Shown here in pieces: positions 35,968-44,826 of a DNA stretch of 64,000 nt. Source of the stretch: Microbacterium enclense (GTDB lineage: Bacteria; Actinomycetota; Actinomycetes; Actinomycetales; Microbacteriaceae). The stretch covers positions 1 through 64,000 of the forward strand of contig NZ_RBZY01000009.1 of the NCBI RefSeq assembly GCF_004022425.1, given 5' to 3'. The notes under the pieces were generated by a model. The model saw only the letters and a program-made list of their open reading frames with translations. It was not told where the DNA came from and searched no databases. The position numbers were made by a program, and so were the translations under genes. The number at the start of each line of letters is the position of its first letter. Within the stretch, counting starts at the first letter, position 1.

Positions 35968-38900
35968 GTGTGGCGAGCTGAGGACGGCGTCGTGACGGGC
36001 GCCGAAGGCGACGTTCCGACGTCGATCGATCCGGGCGAGCTGCGACTGTCGGAGCCCGGCATCGTGGTTCGTCACGTCGCCGACCCCGAACGCGACCGGA
36101 TCCGCGCGGAGGCGGCTGCCCTCGGCGGGCGATCGACGTTGCTGCGATTCGACGACGCGCGTGACGCCGGCATCGACATCACCAAGGCCCACCCCGGTTC
36201 TCTGCCGCAGTTCATCACCGGTCGAGCGACGCTCCTGTCGAATCTGTTCCGCGACGAGGTCGCCCTGCGCACCGCCCGCATCGCCGCGGAGCGCATCACG
36301 GCGAAGAACGTCGAGCTGCGCACGGCCCGTGGCCTCGAGCCCGTCCACCTCGCGGTGGGCCTGGCCGGCTGGAAGATCGGGGGAGTGGAGTGGTCCGCCC
36401 CGGTGCTGCTGAGGCCGCTCGCGATCCGCCGTCACAACGGTGACTTCGAACTCAAGCTCCACGGCGCGTTCGTCATGAACCCCGAGCTGGCCCGCGCCTT
36501 CCGCACCCACCTCGGCATCCCCATCGACAGCACCGCGCTCGCGAGCCTCGCGTACGACCAAGGGGTCTTCAAGCCGCAACCGGTGATCGACCACCTGCGT
36601 CGCCTCACCACGCACGTGCCCACGTTCGTCGTCCACCCCCGTCTGATCATCTCGTCGTTCGCCGACGTCGGATCGGGCATGGCGCGCGACACGCAGCACC
36701 TCGATGTCGCCCTGCTGAACGCGCTCGCCGGCCACCCCGACGATCGCGCGCGCGTCACCGTGCGTCCGTCCGACCCGGTCGTCACGAGCCCCGACGAGCG
36801 CACGCCCGCCGCCGACACCCTTCTCCTGGACGCGGATGCCGAGCAGGAACGGGTCCTCGCCCGGATCGCGGCCGGTCACTCTCTCGCCGTCCACACCCTG
36901 CCCGGCACGGGCGGGACGCAGACGATCATCAACGCGATCGGTCAGTGCGTGCACGCGGGCAAGCGCGTCCTCGTCGTCAGCGCTCGCCGCTCCACGCTGG
37001 ACGGCATCCGCCACCGCCTCGCCGGTGTGGGACTCACCGGACTCGCGGTGTCGCCGACCCACGTGCGCCGCGATCTCATCCGTGCCATCGGTCGCAACGA
37101 GAAGGCCGAGCAGCCCAAGGTCTCCGAGATCGACGACGCTCTCGTCCGCCTGCGGTCGGTGCTGCGCGACTACCGCTCCGCCGTCACCGAGCCGCACCTG
37201 GCGCTGGGCGTTTCGGCGCTCGACGTGCTGCGGGCGCTCACCGCACTGGCATCCATCTCTCCGGCGCCCTCGACGACCGCCCGGTTCGATCTCGCGACGC
37301 TCGAACGCCTCGCCGGACGCCGCGACGCGGCGGCCAAGGCGCTGGCAACGGCGGCGCGCCTGGGGGAGTTCCGTTTCGGCCCCGACGACTCGCCCTGGTA
37401 CGGCGTGAGCTTCACGCGCACCGAAGACGCGCGCGCCGCCCACGACCTCGCGGGCAAGCTGCACGCGCAGGACGTTCCGCGCCTCCTCGAACGCGGATAC
37501 GAGCTCATCGCGCAGACGCGCATGCGGCCCTTCCAGACGGTGTCCGAGCTGGGCGCGTACCTGAAGCTGCTGCAGGGCATCCGCGAGTCGCTGGATCGCT
37601 TCAGCCCGACCGTGTTCGAGCGACCGCTCGGCGAGCTCATCGACGCGCACTCGCCGCGGCGGGACTCGTCCGCGATGAGCGGACCGAACCGTCGGCGTCT
37701 GCGCCGGCTGTCGAAGGAGTACGTGCGGCCCGGCGTCCACGTGCCCGACATGTACGAGGCGCTCGTGCGGATCCAGCAGCAGCGCACCGAGTGGCAACGC
37801 GTCGTGGACGCGGGCGTCACGCCCGAGGTGCCGCTGGGCCTGGCCGACGTCCACGTCGGCTGGCAGCGGGTCGATGCGATGCTCGGCGAACTCGACCAGA
37901 TCCTGGGGCGGCAGGGCTCCGAGCGCCTCGCGACGCTGCCGGTGCAGGTGCTCGTCCGCACGCTCGCGGGGTTGGCGGCGGAGTCGACGTTCTTCGACAA
38001 TCTCGTCGAGCGCGCGCAGCTGCGCGGAGAACTCGCGCGCCTCGGTCTCGAGCAGCTCCTCGTCGAGCTGTCGGTGCGGCACGTCCCGGAAGACCGGGTC
38101 GGCGACGAACTCGAGTTCGCCTGGTGGCAGTCGGCGCTCGAGCACCTGCTGCGCACCGATCGGGCGCTCCTCGGGGCCAACACGAGCGTCGTCGACCGCC
38201 TCGAGCGCGATTTCCGTCTCGTCGACGAGGCGCACGCGGCCGCGGCCGGACCCCTGCTGGCCGCCGAACTCGCGAAGCAGTGGCGCATCGGCATCGTCGA
38301 TCACCCGGACGAGGCGGCGGCGCTGAAGTCCGCGCTCAAGGACGGTCTGCACACCGCGCAGGAGATCGCGGATGCCGCTCCGACCCTGTTGCGCACGCTC
38401 GCACCGGTGTGGCTGGCATCCCCGTACGACGTCCCCGACGTTCCGACCGACCTCGCCTTCGACGCGGTCATCGTCGCCGACGCGGCTGCGCTGTGCCTGA
38501 CCGAGGCCGTTCCGGCGCTGCTGCGCGCCCGGCAGGTCGTGCTGTTCGGCGATCCCGTCGTCCAGAAGCCCACACCGTTCCGTGTGAGCGCCTCGCTCTC
38601 CCCGACGGCCGCCGATGACGCGGACGACGTCCTCTTCGACACCGTGTCCGTCTTCGAGCGGATCGCCGAGCTGTTCCCCGTCGAGACGCTCACGCGCAGC
38701 TATCGCGCGGGCGGCGAAGACCTCGCGCAGCTGGTCAACGACGCGTTCTACGGCGGCGAGATCGTGTCCCTTCCCTGGGCGGGCTCGTACCTCGGACGCG
38801 GCAGCCTCAGCGTCGACTACGTCGAGAACGGCGTCGGCGCGCCCGACCCGGTCAGCGGCGCGGTCGAGAGTCCGGATGCCGAGGTCGCCCGTGTCGTGAC

Positions 38901-39699
38901 CCTGGTCGTCGAGCACGCGGTGAACCGCGCCACCGAGTCGCTGATGATCGTCACCGCCAGTCGCAAGCACGCCGAGCGCGTGCGTGCGGCGGTGGAGGCG
39001 GCGCTCGCGGGACGCTCCGACGTCGCCGCGTTCATCTCGCGGGATGCCGCCGAGCCCTTCGCCGTGCTGACCCTCGAGGAGTCCGTGGCCGAGAGCCGCG
39101 ACCGCGTCGTGTTCTCGCTCGGTTTCGGTCTCACCCGTCACGGCCGTGTGCTCAGCGACTTCGGCGACCTCTCGACCCCCGACGGAGAGCGTCTGCTGAC
39201 GGTCGGCATGACCCGGGCTCGCCGGTCGATGGTCATCGTCTCGTCGATCCGTCCGTCGGCCTTCGACGACGGTCGTCTCGAACACGGCGCCGCGACGCTC
39301 ATGGGCATCCTCGGCAACCTCGCCGGCCGAGGCCGCGAGTCCCGCCTGGAGGACCTCGCCGACCCGCTCACGCGTGCGCTCGCCCGCGAACTCCGCCGTC
39401 TCGGAGTGGAGGTCGACCTCGACTACCGCGGTCTGCTCCCGCTCGTGGCGCGTTACCGCGGCAAGGCGGTCGTGGCCGAGAGCGACCCCGAGACGATCGG
39501 CGAGTCCCTCCGCGAGACCCTGCGGCTGCGTCCGCAGATCCTCCGCCGGCTCGGCTGGCACTACGTGCGGGTGCACGCGTTCGATCTCTACAGCGACCCC
39601 GCGGGCGTGGCATCCAAGATCGCCGAGCTCCTCGGGCGTGCGCCGGACGACGCCGCGGCGCCGGGCACGAGCACCGAGCCCCTCGACCTGCCCGGGTGA
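35968..39699 (+). CDS. SF1 helicase-like protein with degenerate ATPase motifs
   Basis: The 1,243-residue protein has the architecture of Upf1/DUF4011-type SF1 helicases: motif I near residue 315, a long coiled central insert (about 380-820), then motifs II, III and the C-terminal RecA fold. The motifs are altered. Walker A is LPGTGGTQTI (Lys replaced by Gly); motif II is VIVADAAALC instead of DEAS; motif III keeps VVLFGDPVVQKP; the later MTRARRSMVIVSS and LTRSYRAGGEDLAQ are well kept. The C-terminal 150 residues resemble a PD-(D/E)XK-like or MrfA-type end domain (LGWHYVRVHAFDLYSDP), as in many COG1112 proteins. ATP hydrolysis looks unlikely. GTG 35968 fits the leaderless pattern; GTG 35992, with GAGGA seven bases upstream, is the alternative. 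Confidence 0.85.
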   Translation: MWRAEDGVVTGAEGDVPTSIDPGELRLSEPGIVVRHVADPERDRIRAEAAALGGRSTLLRFDDARDAGIDITKAHPGSLPQFITGRATLLSNLFRDEVALRTARIAAERITAKNVELRTARGLEPVHLAVGLAGWKIGGVEWSAPVLLRPLAIRRHNGDFELKLHGAFVMNPELARAFRTHLGIPIDSTALASLAYDQGVFKPQPVIDHLRRLTTHVPTFVVHPRLIISSFADVGSGMARDTQHLDVALLNALAGHPDDRARVTVRPSDPVVTSPDERTPAADTLLLDADAEQERVLARIAAGHSLAVHTLPGTGGTQTIINAIGQCVHAGKRVLVVSARRSTLDGIRHRLAGVGLTGLAVSPTHVRRDLIRAIGRNEKAEQPKVSEIDDALVRLRSVLRDYRSAVTEPHLALGVSALDVLRALTALASISPAPSTTARFDLATLERLAGRRDAAAKALATAARLGEFRFGPDDSPWYGVSFTRTEDARAAHDLAGKLHAQDVPRLLERGYELIAQTRMRPFQTVSELGAYLKLLQGIRESLDRFSPTVFERPLGELIDAHSPRRDSSAMSGPNRRRLRRLSKEYVRPGVHVPDMYEALVRIQQQRTEWQRVVDAGVTPEVPLGLADVHVGWQRVDAMLGELDQILGRQGSERLATLPVQVLVRTLAGLAAESTFFDNLVERAQLRGELARLGLEQLLVELSVRHVPEDRVGDELEFAWWQSALEHLLRTDRALLGANTSVVDRLERDFRLVDEAHAAAAGPLLAAELAKQWRIGIVDHPDEAAALKSALKDGLHTAQEIADAAPTLLRTLAPVWLASPYDVPDVPTDLAFDAVIVADAAALCLTEAVPALLRARQVVLFGDPVVQKPTPFRVSASLSPTAADDADDVLFDTVSVFERIAELFPVETLTRSYRAGGEDLAQLVNDAFYGGEIVSLPWAGSYLGRGSLSVDYVENGVGAPDPVSGAVESPDAEVARVVTLVVEHAVNRATESLMIVTASRKHAERVRAAVEAALAGRSDVAAFISRDAAEPFAVLTLEESVAESRDRVVFSLGFGLTRHGRVLSDFGDLSTPDGERLLTVGMTRARRSMVIVSSIRPSAFDDGRLEHGAATLMGILGNLAGRGRESRLEDLADPLTRALARELRRLGVEVDLDYRGLLPLVARYRGKAVVAESDPETIGESLRETLRLRPQILRRLGWHYVRVHAFDLYSDPAGVASKIAELLGRAPDDAAAPGTSTEPLDLPG

Positions 39700-39941
39700 G
39701 CGCGGTGGCCTCGACTCCGGATGCCACCGGTCCCGACGCCGAAGACCGGGAGGCGCCCGCCGGAGCACGTCAGCCGGTGGTGCGGGTGCGTGGAGCGCGG
39801 CGCGCACGCCTCTTGCCGGCGCCGGGGACCAGCGCGGAGCCCGCACCCGCCGACGACCGTACCCGGGAGCGGCCCGCCGCCCCGGTGGCATCCGGCCCGA
39901 ACGACGCCCAGTTGCTGCGCGACGTCCCGCCGCACTACTGA
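39696..39941 (+). CDS. small conserved protein ending NDAQLLRDVPPHY
   Basis: This 81-residue protein is mostly Ala/Arg/Pro-rich and likely disordered. Its C-terminus, PNDAQLLRDVPPHY, resembles the conserved NDxxLxxDxPPHW-type tail of a small actinobacterial protein family that is usually encoded after this helicase-like gene. The start overlaps the helicase-like stop (GTGA), which implies coupled translation and a shared role. The function is unknown. Confidence 0.7.
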   Translation: MSAVASTPDATGPDAEDREAPAGARQPVVRVRGARRARLLPAPGTSAEPAPADDRTRERPAAPVASGPNDAQLLRDVPPHY

Positions 39942-39950
39942 ACGACACGA

Positions 39951-40005
39951 AACGCCCCCGCTGCGAGAAGCGCCGTATGGTGGCGTGTCTCGAAGCGGGG
40001 GCGTT
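39951..40005. terminator. long bidirectional hairpin
   Basis: AACGCCCCCGCT (39951) pairs with AGCGGGGGCGTT (39994), and inner CGAGA/TCTCG and CGCC/GGCG pairs extend it. It separates the convergent small protein and mscL. Confidence 0.7.
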
Positions 40006-40023
40006 CTTCAGCGCGGCTCGCGA

Positions 40024-40440
40024 TCAGGCGCGCGGCTGACGCTCCAGCAGGTCGCGGATCTGCACGAGAAGCTCCTGCTCGGTGGGGAGCTTCGGCTCGT
40101 CGGTCTGCTCGACGACGCCCGCCCGGGCCGCCGCGCGCGCCTTCCAGCGGTTCATCGGGAAGACGAAGGCGAAGTACACCACGAGGGCGACCGCGAAGAA
40201 GCTGATGACCGCGGTGAGCAGCGAGCCGAGCGGGAACGTCACGGTCTGCCCGTACAGACCCGTGATGCTCGGTCCGAACTCGCCGTTCTCGTCGGCCACG
40301 TAGAAGATCTCGACGATCGGGTTGATGATCGCACTCACGATCGCATTGACCACCGCCGTGAACGCTGCGCCGATGACGACGGCGACCGCGAGGTCGATGA
40401 CGTTTCCGCGGAGGATGAACTCCTTGAATCCCTTGATCAC
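40024..40440 (-). CDS. mscL: large-conductance mechanosensitive channel
   Basis: MscL opens under membrane tension to release solutes during hypo-osmotic shock. The 138-residue protein has [21 protein letters not shown]... at the start: the amphipathic helix and TM1 with the [17 protein letters not shown] signature, a periplasmic loop ([12 protein letters not shown]), TM2 (about 70-95) and a charged C-terminal bundle with [16 protein letters not shown]. The GTG start has AAGGGAG seven bases upstream. It is encoded after the FmdB-like gene on the same strand with a 34-base gap. Confidence 0.95.
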   Translation of the reverse strand: MIKGFKEFILRGNVIDLAVAVVIGAAFTAVVNAIVSAIINPIVEIFYVADENGEFGPSITGLYGQTVTFPLGSLLTAVISFFAVALVVYFAFVFPMNRWKARAAARAGVVEQTDEPKLPTEQELLVQIRDLLERQPRA

Positions 40441-40474
40441 GACGTGGCTCCCTTTCCGCCGCGTCGCCGAAGAG

Positions 40475-40753
40475 TCAGGATGCCGGGGCGGACGCGGTCT
40501 TCGTCGATTCCGAACTCGATGATGTCGAAGATCCGCTCGAGTCGCCGGATGCCGCGCCGGAGGCGGCTCCATTCGACCCGCGGGAGTCGGTGCGGTAGAA
40601 GCCCGAGCCGTTGAAGGTCACGCCGATCGACCCGTACTGCTTGCGCAGTTCGCCACCGCATTCGGGGCACTCGGTGAGAGCTGCGTCGGAGAACGCCTGG
40701 ACGGCGTCGAAACGGTGACCGCACTGCTTGCAGGCGTAGGCGTAGGTAGGCAT
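40475..40753 (-). CDS. FmdB-family zinc ribbon protein
   Basis: The 92-residue protein starts [19 protein letters not shown] and has two CxxC pairs (CKQC and CPEC) that form a zinc ribbon, then a [11 protein letters not shown] segment and a Ser/Gly/Ala-rich disordered tail. It matches the FmdB/CxxC_CxxC_SSSS regulatory family, which is widespread beside folate cyclo-ligase and mscL in Actinobacteria; the molecular role is unclear. The gene lies 19 bases after the cyclo-ligase stop and is co-directional with it. Confidence 0.9.
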   Translation of the reverse strand: MPTYAYACKQCGHRFDAVQAFSDAALTECPECGGELRKQYGSIGVTFNGSGFYRTDSRGSNGAASGAASGDSSGSSTSSSSESTKTASAPAS

Positions 40754-40772
40754 GGGCGTGTCCTTCGGGTGG

Positions 40773-41366
40773 TCAGGCTGCGGAGTCGATCGCGAACGTG
40801 CGTGTCGGCGTCACGACGCCCGTGACGGGCTGGTCGTGCACGTCGCGCGGCACGTCGTCGAGGAACTCGGAATCGAAGATGACGGCGTAGACGGGCGGGC
40901 ACTTCTCCATGGATCCGATGGTCTTGTCGAAGTAGCCGCGGCCCCAGCCGAGACGCATGCCGCGGCGGTCCACCGCGGCGGCCGGGATCACGAGCAGGTC
41001 GACGTCGTTGACCGCGATCGGTCCGAGCACGTCGCCGACCGGTTCGGGCAGTCCGAACAGACCCTCGGCGATCTCGGCATCCGGTGTCGCCACCGTCCAG
41101 TCCAGGAGCCCGTCCTCGCGCGTGATGGGAAGGAGGACCCGGATGCCACGCGCCACGGCACCCGCCACGAAGGCGTGCGTGCCCGGTTCGGTGGTCGTCG
41201 ACAGGAAGCAGGAGATGCTGCGCGCGCCGAGCCGGTCGACGAGTGCATCGAGTTGCTCTTTGATGCCGGCCTCGGCCGCCTCGCGCCCGTGCGCCGACAC
41301 GATCTGGCGTCGTTCACGCAGATCCGCACGCAGAGCACGCTTGGCCTGCTCGATGCTGTCGGGCAT
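40773..41366 (-). CDS. 5-formyltetrahydrofolate cyclo-ligase
   Basis: This enzyme converts 5-formyl-THF to 5,10-methenyl-THF using ATP. The 197-residue protein has ALRADLRERRQ at the N-terminus, the phosphate-binding CFLSTTTEPGT, and the family C-terminal motif VDRRGMRLGWGRGYFDKT. The ATG at 41366 has a TACACT -10 box six bases upstream, so it is probably leaderless. It diverges from galU, which has a similar leaderless promoter 55 bases away. Confidence 0.93.
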   Translation of the reverse strand: MPDSIEQAKRALRADLRERRQIVSAHGREAAEAGIKEQLDALVDRLGARSISCFLSTTTEPGTHAFVAGAVARGIRVLLPITREDGLLDWTVATPDAEIAEGLFGLPEPVGDVLGPIAVNDVDLLVIPAAAVDRRGMRLGWGRGYFDKTIGSMEKCPPVYAVIFDSEFLDDVPRDVHDQPVTGVVTPTRTFAIDSAA

Positions 41367-41372
41367 GCAGTA

Positions 41373-41378
41373 AGTGTA
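41373..41378 (-). promoter_or_regulatory. -10 box of the cyclo-ligase gene
   Basis: TACACT on the minus strand, six bases before the ATG. Confidence 0.55.
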
Positions 41379-41420
41379 TGTGCGTGCGGGATGGGTAACA
41401 GCGCTGTCGCACGACACCAG

Positions 41421-41426
41421 TAGGGT
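41421..41426 (+). promoter_or_regulatory. -10 box of galU
   Basis: TAGGGT, six bases before the ATG at 41433. Confidence 0.55.
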
Positions 41427-41432
41427 ATGCGC

Positions 41433-42323
41433 ATGCCTAACAAGCCCTTCAAGGCCGTGATCCCGGCCGCAGGACTCGGTACTCGCTTCCTCCCGGCCAC
41501 CAAGGCCATGCCGAAAGAGATGCTGCCGGTCGTCGACAAGCCCGCCATTCAGTACGTCGTCGAGGAGGCGACCGGAGCCGGCATCCAGGACGTCCTCATC
41601 ATCATCGGCCGCAACAAGAACAACATCGCCAACCACTTCGACTCGATGCCCGAGCTAGAGACGAAGCTGCGTGAGAAGGGCGACCACGACAAGCTCGCCA
41701 AGGTCGAGCACTCGTCCGACCTCGCCGACGTGCACATGGTGCGTCAGGGCGAACCCAAGGGCCTCGGTCACGCGGTGCTCCGCGCCCGCAGCCACGTCGG
41801 CGACCACCCGTTCGCGGTGCTGCTCGGCGACGATCTCATCGACGAGCGCGACCCGCTGTTGACGAAGATGATGGACGAGTACACCAAGCGCAACGCAACG
41901 GTGATCGCCCTCATGGAGGTCGACCCCGAGCACATCCACCTCTACGGTGTCGCCGCGGTGGAGCCCACCGACGACGACGGCGTCGTGAAGGTGACGCAGC
42001 TCGTCGAGAAGCCCAAGGCCGAGGATGCTCCCTCGAACCTCGCCATCATCGGCCGGTACGTGCTCGGCCCCGACGTGTTCGAGATCCTGGAGCACACCGA
42101 GCCCGGCAAGGGCGGCGAGATCCAGCTGACCGATGCGCTCGAAGAGCTCGCCACCGGCGGCGGCGATGGTGGCGGCGTCTACGGCGTCGTCTTCCGCGGT
42201 CGTCGGTACGACACCGGTGACCGTGTCGACTACATCAAGGCGATCGTGCAGCTCGCGTCCGACCGGGAAGACCTGGGTCCGGCCCTTCGCCCGTGGTTCA
42301 AGGAGTTCGCGGCGGGTCTCTGA
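41433..42323 (+). CDS. galU: UTP-glucose-1-phosphate uridylyltransferase
   Basis: GalU makes UDP-glucose for glycans and trehalose. The 296-residue protein has the nucleotidyltransferase signature AAGLGTRFLPATKAMPKEML, the VDKPAIQYVVEEA substrate loop, and VLLGDDLIDERDPLL with the catalytic Asp. ATG 41433 was chosen over ATG 41427 because TAGGGT ends exactly six bases before it, implying a leaderless message. The GNAT gene follows after 14 bases. Confidence 0.96.
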   Translation: MPNKPFKAVIPAAGLGTRFLPATKAMPKEMLPVVDKPAIQYVVEEATGAGIQDVLIIIGRNKNNIANHFDSMPELETKLREKGDHDKLAKVEHSSDLADVHMVRQGEPKGLGHAVLRARSHVGDHPFAVLLGDDLIDERDPLLTKMMDEYTKRNATVIALMEVDPEHIHLYGVAAVEPTDDDGVVKVTQLVEKPKAEDAPSNLAIIGRYVLGPDVFEILEHTEPGKGGEIQLTDALEELATGGGDGGGVYGVVFRGRRYDTGDRVDYIKAIVQLASDREDLGPALRPWFKEFAAGL

Positions 42324-42337
42324 CCCGACGGGATGCC

Positions 42338-42961
42338 ATGGATCTTTCCGTCCCACGACGGCGCGGCGAGGTGTCGATCCGTCTCATCCGCAATCGTGAC
42401 GCGCGTGTCCTCCAGCAGCAGCTGATCGACAACCGCTCGTGGTTGCGGCCGTGGGAGGCGACGAGCCCCGACGGGCCCGTCTCGTTCGACATGCGCCTGG
42501 GTATCCGGCGTCTCCTTCAGCAGTATCGCGACGGCCTCGGCGTTCCCTTCGTCATGGAGTGGGACGACGAGGTCGCCGGTCAGCTGAACGTATGGGGAGT
42601 GTCGCGCGGCTCGTTGGCTTCGGCGACGATCGGGTACTGGGTGGCGGAGGAGTACGCGGGTCGCAACATCACGACGATCGGCGTCGCTCTCGCCACCGAC
42701 GTGTGCTTCACCGAACTGAATCTGCACCGCGTCGAGATCTGCATCCGTCCCGAGAACCACGCGAGTCTGCGCGTGGTCGAGAAGCTCGGGTTCCGCTACG
42801 AGGGACTGCGCCGGCGCTACATCCACATCGACGGTGACTGGCGCGACCATTACGCCTTCGCCCTCGTCCGCGAAGAGGTGCCGCACGGCGTCCTCGACCG
42901 CTGGGAGCGCGGCCAGGTGCCGCCCGACGCCGCGCGCATCCCTCCGGCGGATCGGCTCTAG
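42338..42961 (+). CDS. RimJ/RimL-type GNAT acetyltransferase
   Basis: The 207-residue protein is a GNAT N-acetyltransferase similar to RimJ/RimL, which acetylate the N-termini of ribosomal proteins, or related small-molecule acetyltransferases. Visible elements are the beta-strand IRLIRNRDARVLQQ, the core GYWVAEEYAGRNITT with the acetyl-CoA pyrophosphate loop, and EICIRPENHASLRVVEKLGF. The target is unknown. It follows galU closely and is probably co-transcribed. Confidence 0.9.
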   Translation: MDLSVPRRRGEVSIRLIRNRDARVLQQQLIDNRSWLRPWEATSPDGPVSFDMRLGIRRLLQQYRDGLGVPFVMEWDDEVAGQLNVWGVSRGSLASATIGYWVAEEYAGRNITTIGVALATDVCFTELNLHRVEICIRPENHASLRVVEKLGFRYEGLRRRYIHIDGDWRDHYAFALVREEVPHGVLDRWERGQVPPDAARIPPADRL

Positions 42962-43115
42962 TCCGCGCCACCGAGCTCGAGACTGCTCCGACGCCGAGAG
43001 TGCATCCGGCGGGCGAGATGCCCGCGGACTGCGGCGGTTTCGCCGATCAGGTGCAGTCTCGCGATCCACGCGCACGACACGCGGGGGGATGCCGAGGTGT
43101 GACCCCGCCGTGACC

Positions 43116-43121
43116 TACCGT
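43116..43121 (+). promoter_or_regulatory. -10 box of the coiled-coil membrane gene
   Basis: TACCGT, six bases before the ATG at 43128. Confidence 0.45.
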
Positions 43122-43127
43122 GGTGCC

Positions 43128-44174
43128 ATGGGTGGACAGGTTCTCGGCGGCGGGGTGATCGTCTTCGTCGCGGTCGCGCTGTGGTTGGTGTACCTGTTGC
43201 CGTCGTGGCAGAGCCGGCATCGCTACACGTCGGCGGAGCGCAACGCCGTGCGCCTGAACCAGGCGCTGCGTGTGCTCGCCGAGACGGCGGAGACTCCGCG
43301 CGAGGTGCACCTCGAGCTCACGGCTCGCACCGCCCACCAGCAGCAGAAGCTCGCCCGCCAGGTGCAGGCGCATAAGGCGCAGACCGACCTGGCCGAGGCG
43401 AAGGCCCGGCTCGAGGTTGCTCGTCTGGAGGCCGCCCGTGACCGCGACCTCGTGAATGAGCAGCGCGCCGCCGCCCTCGAACTCGCCCGCGCCGAACGCG
43501 CGGCTGCCATCGAGGTGGCCAAGGCCGAGCGCGCCGCGGCGCTGGAGAAGACGCGCGCCGAGCAGGCCGCGGCCGTGGAAAGGGCTCACGCCGAACGCGC
43601 GGCCGCCGTCGCCCGCCCTGAACTCCGACGGGCGCGTGCGCGTCGCCGGTTCCGTCTCGCGACGACCATCTTCGCGGGCCTGGGGCTCGCGGCCGCGGTG
43701 GCCGGTGGCATCCAGGTGTTCCTCGGTGCGGCACCCGTTCTGCTGGTGGCGGGGGGAGTGGCCGTCGTTCTCGCGCTCGTCGTGCTGCAGCGTCTGGCGC
43801 GTGTTGCGGCTCGGGCGACCGCCCGGCCGGTGGCCGTCGCGGTCGAACGCGCCCCGGTCGTGGTGCAGGACTTCGGTGCCGCCGCCCCGGCTCCGCGCCC
43901 GACGTGGACTCCCCGGGAGCTGCCGCGGCCCCTCGTGGCGTCGGCGGGCTCACGTGCCGCGGCCGTCGTCGACGAGCAGCTCGCCCGCGAGGCGCTGCGC
44001 GCAGCCGCTCGCGAGCAGGTCGCGCGCGAGATCGCCGAGTCGCAGGCTCCCACGCCGATCGAGGTCGCCCGTCCCGCGGCCGTCTCGCCGTACACCGCGA
44101 TGGGGTACGTCGACGACGCCGAGATCGAAGACCACGTGCGCCAGCTCCTCGAGCGTCGCGCGTCGGGTCAGTAA
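43128..44174 (+). CDS. coiled-coil membrane protein
   Basis: The 348-residue protein has an N-terminal transmembrane helix (about 7-27, GGGVIVFVAVALWLVYLLPSW starts it), a cytoplasmic coiled-coil of about 120 residues built from repeated AERAAA/LEKTRAEQAAA heptads (70-165), two further hydrophobic helices (about 175-200 and 205-228), and a long Pro/Ala/Arg-rich tail. Related Microbacteriaceae proteins carry vague names such as large exoprotein; no function is known. The -10 box lies six bases before the ATG. Confidence 0.7.
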   Translation: MGGQVLGGGVIVFVAVALWLVYLLPSWQSRHRYTSAERNAVRLNQALRVLAETAETPREVHLELTARTAHQQQKLARQVQAHKAQTDLAEAKARLEVARLEAARDRDLVNEQRAAALELARAERAAAIEVAKAERAAALEKTRAEQAAAVERAHAERAAAVARPELRRARARRRFRLATTIFAGLGLAAAVAGGIQVFLGAAPVLLVAGGVAVVLALVVLQRLARVAARATARPVAVAVERAPVVVQDFGAAAPAPRPTWTPRELPRPLVASAGSRAAAVVDEQLAREALRAAAREQVAREIAESQAPTPIEVARPAAVSPYTAMGYVDDAEIEDHVRQLLERRASGQ

Positions 44175-44252
44175 GCACCGGTTGCGGCACGCCCGGGAGG
44201 TGGCACGCGTCGGTGTGTGCGAGGGCTGCGTGATAGTGTTGTCGAGTTGTCC

Positions 44253-44328
44253 GGGCCTGTGGCGCAGTTGGTAGCGCGCCTCGTTCGCATCGAGGAGGTC
44301 AGGGGTTCGAATCCCCTCAGGTCCACCA
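44253..44328 (+). tRNA. tRNA-Ala(CGC)
   Basis: A complete 76-base tRNA with encoded CCA. Acceptor GGGCCTG/CAGGTCC, D-stem GCGC/GCGC, anticodon stem CCTCG/CGAGG with loop TTCGCAT (anticodon CGC), T-stem AGGGG/CCCCT. A TAGTGT at 44234 may be its -10. Confidence 0.97.
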
Positions 44329-44335
44329 CATCGGA

Positions 44336-44365
44336 ACGGCGCTTCTCCCTCGGGAGAGGCGCCGT
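44336..44365 (+). terminator. terminator after tRNA-Ala
   Basis: ACGGCGC and TCTCCC pair with GGGAGA and GCGCCGT (one T-G in between), closing a very short loop. It lies eight bases after the tRNA. Confidence 0.75.
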
Positions 44366-44397
44366 CGTCGTTTCCGCTCGGCCCCGGGACGGTTCGG

Positions 44398-44748
44398 TCA
44401 GGGGCGCGAGGCGCCGGCGGGAGCCAGGTTCTCCCGCGCCCAGGCGCCCAGCTGATCCAGCACGGGGAGCACGCGGCGGCCGGCGTCGGTCAGTTCGTAC
44501 GACACCGAGATCGGCGGGCCCGCGTCGACGGTGCGGACGGCGAGACCGGTCGCCGCGAGTTCCGCGAGACGATCGGAGAGCACCGCGTCGCTGATCCCCG
44601 ACACCGCCCGACGCAGGCCCACGAACGTCGTGGCGCCCGATCCCAGCGACGACAGGATCATGCCGTTCCAGCGCTTACCGAGCACCGAGAAGGCGAGCGT
44701 CACCGCGGCATCGCAGTGGTGCACCTCGTCATCCGTGCTCTCGGGCAT
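44398..44748 (-). CDS. HxlR-family transcriptional regulator
   Basis: This 116-residue winged-helix protein of the HxlR/MarR-like group carries the motif CDAAVTLAFSVLGKRWNGMI with a single Cys, then VLSDRLAELAATGLA and the wing VSYELTDAGRRVLPVL. HxlR regulators often sense electrophiles or oxidants through that Cys. It diverges from the azoreductase gene, 78 bases away, which is the probable target. The ATG has a TACGAT -10 six bases upstream. Confidence 0.9.
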   Translation of the reverse strand: MPESTDDEVHHCDAAVTLAFSVLGKRWNGMILSSLGSGATTFVGLRRAVSGISDAVLSDRLAELAATGLAVRTVDAGPPISVSYELTDAGRRVLPVLDQLGAWARENLAPAGASRP

Positions 44749-44754
44749 GCCCCT

Positions 44755-44760
44755 ATCGTA
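44755..44760 (-). promoter_or_regulatory. -10 box of the HxlR gene
   Basis: TACGAT on the minus strand, six bases before the ATG at 44748. Confidence 0.5.
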
Positions 44761-44826
44761 CGCGTGCTACAGTCTGGCTAGCCGCTCTGTTTTTACGAGT
44801 GACTCTCACTTTCTGATTGGAGTCTC

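Noticed and set aside
35806-39948. A 1,380-codon antisense frame opposite the helicase-like gene
   Set aside because: Same GC-bias artefact; composition dominated by Arg, Val, Asp and Gly with no recognisable motif.
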